The notes under the pieces: model-generated
Told to the model about the DNA's origin: nothing
The model's database searches: none
What the model saw: the letters and a program-made list of their open reading frames with translations, nothing else
Position numbers and translations under genes: made by a program
Shown: positions 4,822 to 6,847 of the stretch, piece by piece
How positions within the stretch are numbered: the first letter of the stretch is position 1
How the letters are laid out: each line of letters opens with the position of its first letter
From: an uncultured Bacteroidales bacterium
GTDB lineage: Bacteria > Bacteroidota > Bacteroidia > Bacteroidales > P3
Length of the DNA stretch: 6,847 nucleotides
Assembly (NCBI GenBank): GCA_900319595.1
Contig: ONOZ01000125.1
Location: 1 to 6,847 of the forward strand
Reading direction: 5' to 3'

Positions 4822-5856
4822 ATGTTACAAGACATAATCAAGGAAAAGTTAGAGGAAATCAAAAAACTTTCTGCCTCTACAAAAGAAGAGTTGGAGAAAA
4901 TCCGTATAGAATACCTTGGCAAGAAAGGTTTGATGAACGAATTGTTTGCTCAATTTAAGGGTGTGCCTAATGAACAAAAGAAAGAGGCAGGTCAGATGCT
5001 TAACGAGTTGAAGAACGGGATTCAAACAGTGATAGATACTCTTAAAGAGAAAATTGAGCAGAAGCAGGAAGAACTTCGTGAAAAAGATGACCTAACAAAG
5101 CCAGCGGACACACTATCTTTGGGTAGCATTCACCCTTTGACAATAGTAAGAAAAGAGATTATTGATATATTTGCTCGTCTTGGTTACACGGTTGCCGAAG
5201 GTCCAGAGATAGAAGATGATTGGCATGTATTTTCTGCACTTAATTTTCCACCAGAACATCCTGCCCGAGATATGCAAGATACATTCTTTGTAGAGAATAG
5301 GGAAGATGGTAATAATATATTACTTCGTACCCATACATCATCGGTACAGGTTCGCACGATGGAGCATACTCAACCACCAATTCGTATAATTGCACCGGGC
5401 AGAGTATTTCGCAATGAGGCAATATCAGCACGTGCTCATTGTATTTTTCATCAAATTGAAGGTTTGTATATAGATAAGGGCGTAAGTTTTGCAGATTTGA
5501 AACAGACTTTGCTATATTTTGTAAAAGAATTGTTTGGTAATCAGACAAAGATTCGTTTGCGTCCATCATATTTTCCATTTACAGAGCCAAGTGCAGAGAT
5601 GGATATTTCATGCACTATATGTGGCGGAAAAGGTTGTAATATTTGCAAACATACAGGTTGGTTAGAAATTTTGGGTTGTGGAATGGTAGATCCTAATGTA
5701 CTCAAAGCGAGTGGAATTGACCCAGAGATTTATTCAGGATTTGCTTTTGGTATGGGCGTTGAGAGGATTGCGATGCTAAAATATGATGTTAAGGATTTGC
5801 GTCAGTATTTTGAAAATGATGTTCGTTTTCTTAATCAATTTGCAGGGGCAATCTAA
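4822..5856 (+). CDS. pheS: Phenylalanyl-tRNA synthetase alpha subunit
   Basis: PheS is the catalytic half of the cytoplasmic alpha2beta2 enzyme that charges tRNA-Phe. The 344-residue length is normal. Residues 1-90 are a charged Lys/Glu-rich coiled-coil arm that contacts tRNA. The class II catalytic core follows: HPARDMQDTFF (146-156), LLRTHTSSVQVRTM (167-180), GRVFRNEA (193-200) through FHQIEGLYID (209-218), FPFTEPSAEMDISC (251-264), and GFAFGMGVERIAMLKY (306-321) with the Arg of motif 3. CTICGGKGCNIC (264-275) places four cysteines as in the putative metal-binding loop found in many Bacillota and Bacteroidota PheS, absent from E. coli. All expected core motifs are present, so it should be active. 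pheT is not adjacent on the right; folB follows after 9 bp, suggesting separate pheS and pheT loci, as is common in Bacteroidota. Confidence 0.97.
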   Translation: MLQDIIKEKLEEIKKLSASTKEELEKIRIEYLGKKGLMNELFAQFKGVPNEQKKEAGQMLNELKNGIQTVIDTLKEKIEQKQEELREKDDLTKPADTLSLGSIHPLTIVRKEIIDIFARLGYTVAEGPEIEDDWHVFSALNFPPEHPARDMQDTFFVENREDGNNILLRTHTSSVQVRTMEHTQPPIRIIAPGRVFRNEAISARAHCIFHQIEGLYIDKGVSFADLKQTLLYFVKELFGNQTKIRLRPSYFPFTEPSAEMDISCTICGGKGCNICKHTGWLEILGCGMVDPNVLKASGIDPEIYSGFAFGMGVERIAMLKYDVKDLRQYFENDVRFLNQFAGAI

Positions 5857-5865
5857 AAAAAGATT

Positions 5866-6216
5866 ATGGCAACTATATCAATTGAAAATATGAAATTTTA
5901 TGCCTATCATGGTTGTTTTGAGGAGGAGCAACGGATTGGTACTAATTTTTCTATAAGTATTTGGTTTGAAACAGATACTAAAACAGCCGAATTGACAGAT
6001 AATGTTATGGATACTGTAGATTATTCTAAAGTCTATGCAGTTATCAAACGTGAAATGATGATTCCATCGCACTTATTGGAACATGTGGGAAGGAGAATCA
6101 TTGATGCGGTTAAACAAGAGGCGAGAGAAATTGGCAAAATAAAACTCAAAATCTCCAAATTGAATCCTCCTGTTGGGGGTCAGATGGATTGTGTCAGCCT
6201 TTGGTTAGAAGACTGA
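5866..6216 (+). CDS. folB: Dihydroneopterin aldolase
   Basis: FolB cleaves 7,8-dihydroneopterin to 6-hydroxymethyl-7,8-dihydropterin and glycolaldehyde in cytoplasmic folate synthesis. At 116 residues it is the usual single T-fold domain, which assembles into an octamer. The family landmarks are present by alignment with the Staphylococcus aureus enzyme: FYAYHGCFEEEQRIG (11-25) with Glu21, DTVDYSKVY (49-57) with Tyr53, HLLEHVGRRI (69-78) with the pterin-binding Glu72, and ISKLNPPVGGQ (96-106) with the catalytic Lys98. No key residue is missing. It lies 9 bp after pheS, so it is probably co-transcribed and translated without its own Shine-Dalgarno. Its last codons form the left arm of a terminator hairpin. 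Confidence 0.95.
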   Translation: MATISIENMKFYAYHGCFEEEQRIGTNFSISIWFETDTKTAELTDNVMDTVDYSKVYAVIKREMMIPSHLLEHVGRRIIDAVKQEAREIGKIKLKISKLNPPVGGQMDCVSLWLED

Positions 6217-6235
6217 CACAAATTTTCTTTTTATT
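6189..6235 (+). terminator. Intrinsic terminator overlapping the end of folB
   Basis: TTGTGTCAG (6189-6197) is exactly complementary to CTGACACAA (6213-6221). After one mismatch the stem continues with CTT/AAG and a T-G wobble (6199-6202 with 6208-6211), leaving a 5-nt loop (6203-6207). A T-rich tract, ATTTTCTTTTTATTTT, follows at 6222-6237. The stem includes the folB stop codon TGA (6214-6216) and the preceding codons. It would end the cyclophilin-pheS-folB transcript before it enters the convergent restriction gene. No T-tract follows in the other direction, so it looks one-sided. Confidence 0.75.
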
Positions 6236-6847
6236 TTATTCAAAAGTTACCTTAGGCAAAGAGTTTATTATATCGACACTTTGACATGACAAGTTTATGA
6301 TACGCAATAACAAGTTAAAAATATATTTTTCGTCCCCAACTTCTTTGCACCAATCATTAGCATCGTTAATAATCAAACTTTTTTTGTCTTGTGTAACAGC
6401 ATAACGCTCCATTATCCATTCAATAGCACTTTTGCCATTAACAACGTAGTCGTATGCTTTCAAAGGAATATTTGTTATGGTAATAAGGTTGTTATATATG
6501 ATAGTGGTTTTATCTTTTTCACTACCATTTTTGCCAAACTTCATTTTCTGCACATTATAACTCACTTGCTCAAAAGGAGAATACATAACAATGCATGCTT
6601 TGTACGGCTCAATACTTTCATAATTCAAATGCAAATCTGCTAACTGCTTACCCGCCCGAGAAAATGCCCAAAAATCTTCTGCTTTTTCTACCAATGGAAT
6701 ACGCGGTAACATTTTTTTCAAATCGTTGGCAAATTTTTCTCTATATTCTTTGGAATGCAAAAAACCATATACATAATAGAAAATATCTTCTTTGATAACG
6801 CGATTGCCGTATTGTTCTTTTGCTCTTTGAAGTATAAAATCGGTTAT
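6236..6847 (-). CDS. Type ISP restriction-modification enzyme, C-terminal specificity domain (partial)
   Basis: The frame is open from the right edge to a TAA at 6236, giving the last 203 residues; no start lies inside the window. The sequence matches the C-terminal target-recognition region of Type ISP (LlaGI/LlaBIII-like) enzymes, single chains that combine nuclease, helicase/translocase, adenine methyltransferase and specificity domains. Seen motifs, numbered from the first visible residue, are DIFYYVYGFLHSKEYREKF (21-39), LKKMLPRIP (43-51), ADLHL (70-74), MKFGK (102-106), IPLKAYDYVVNGKSAIEWIM (127-146) and NDWCKE (164-169), ending in SVDIINSLP. The enzyme would methylate and defend against foreign DNA; its target cannot be read here. 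The motor and methylase domains are beyond the edge, so completeness is unknown. It converges on folB with a 19-bp gap. Confidence 0.85.
   Translation of the reverse strand: MTDFILQRAKEQYGNRVIKEDIFYYVYGFLHSKEYREKFANDLKKMLPRIPLVEKAEDFWAFSRAGKQLADLHLNYESIEPYKACIVMYSPFEQVSYNVQKMKFGKNGSEKDKTTIIYNNLITITNIPLKAYDYVVNGKSAIEWIMERYAVTQDKKSLIINDANDWCKEVGDEKYIFNLLLRIINLSCQSVDIINSLPKVTFE

Noticed and set aside
5240..5578. 112-residue minus-strand open frame inside pheS
   Set aside because: It is a shadow of the pheS coding sequence, with no motif of its own and opposite to a conserved enzyme gene.

Overview
The window is AT-rich bacterial DNA that looks like a chromosomal segment of a Bacteroidota species, probably Bacteroidales. 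Four secreted proteins have short signal peptides ending at a lipobox cysteine. Several upstream regions carry the Bacteroidota -7 element TAnnTTTG, and Shine-Dalgarno sites are mostly absent. The PheS, cyclophilin and outer-membrane barrel variants are also typical of this phylum. These calls come from reading motifs; no database search was run.

Left part (1-1987). A minus-strand gene runs off the left edge and encodes the N-terminus of an outer-membrane beta-barrel protein of a TonB-receptor-like family. It is followed by about 500 bp of very AT-rich non-coding DNA with short phased repeats. A plus-strand lipoprotein gene then encodes a BtuF/FecB-type periplasmic metal-chelate or corrinoid binding protein, with no permease or ATPase gene beside it.

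Middle (1988-4080). A minus-strand lipoprotein appears to be a divergent serpin-fold protein with almost no reactive-centre loop; it is the most unusual gene here. It is transcribed away from recX, the RecA modulator, across an 81-bp gap. recX converges on a small minus-strand lipoprotein with a carboxypeptidase-regulatory-like beta-sandwich pattern.

Right part (4081-6847). A probable plus-strand operon holds a cyclophilin-type peptidyl-prolyl isomerase lipoprotein, pheS (phenylalanyl-tRNA synthetase alpha chain) and folB (dihydroneopterin aldolase, folate synthesis), with gaps of 21 and 9 bp. It ends in a hairpin terminator whose stem includes the folB stop codon. Converging on it from the right edge is the C-terminal 203 residues of a Type ISP (LlaGI/LlaBIII-like) single-polypeptide restriction-modification enzyme, the only defence-related gene visible.

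No tRNA, rRNA, CRISPR array, insertion sequence or confidently called riboswitch was found. Most of the window is ordinary housekeeping and envelope content. The serpin-like lipoprotein, the repeat-bearing intergenic region and the Type ISP enzyme deserve the closest look.
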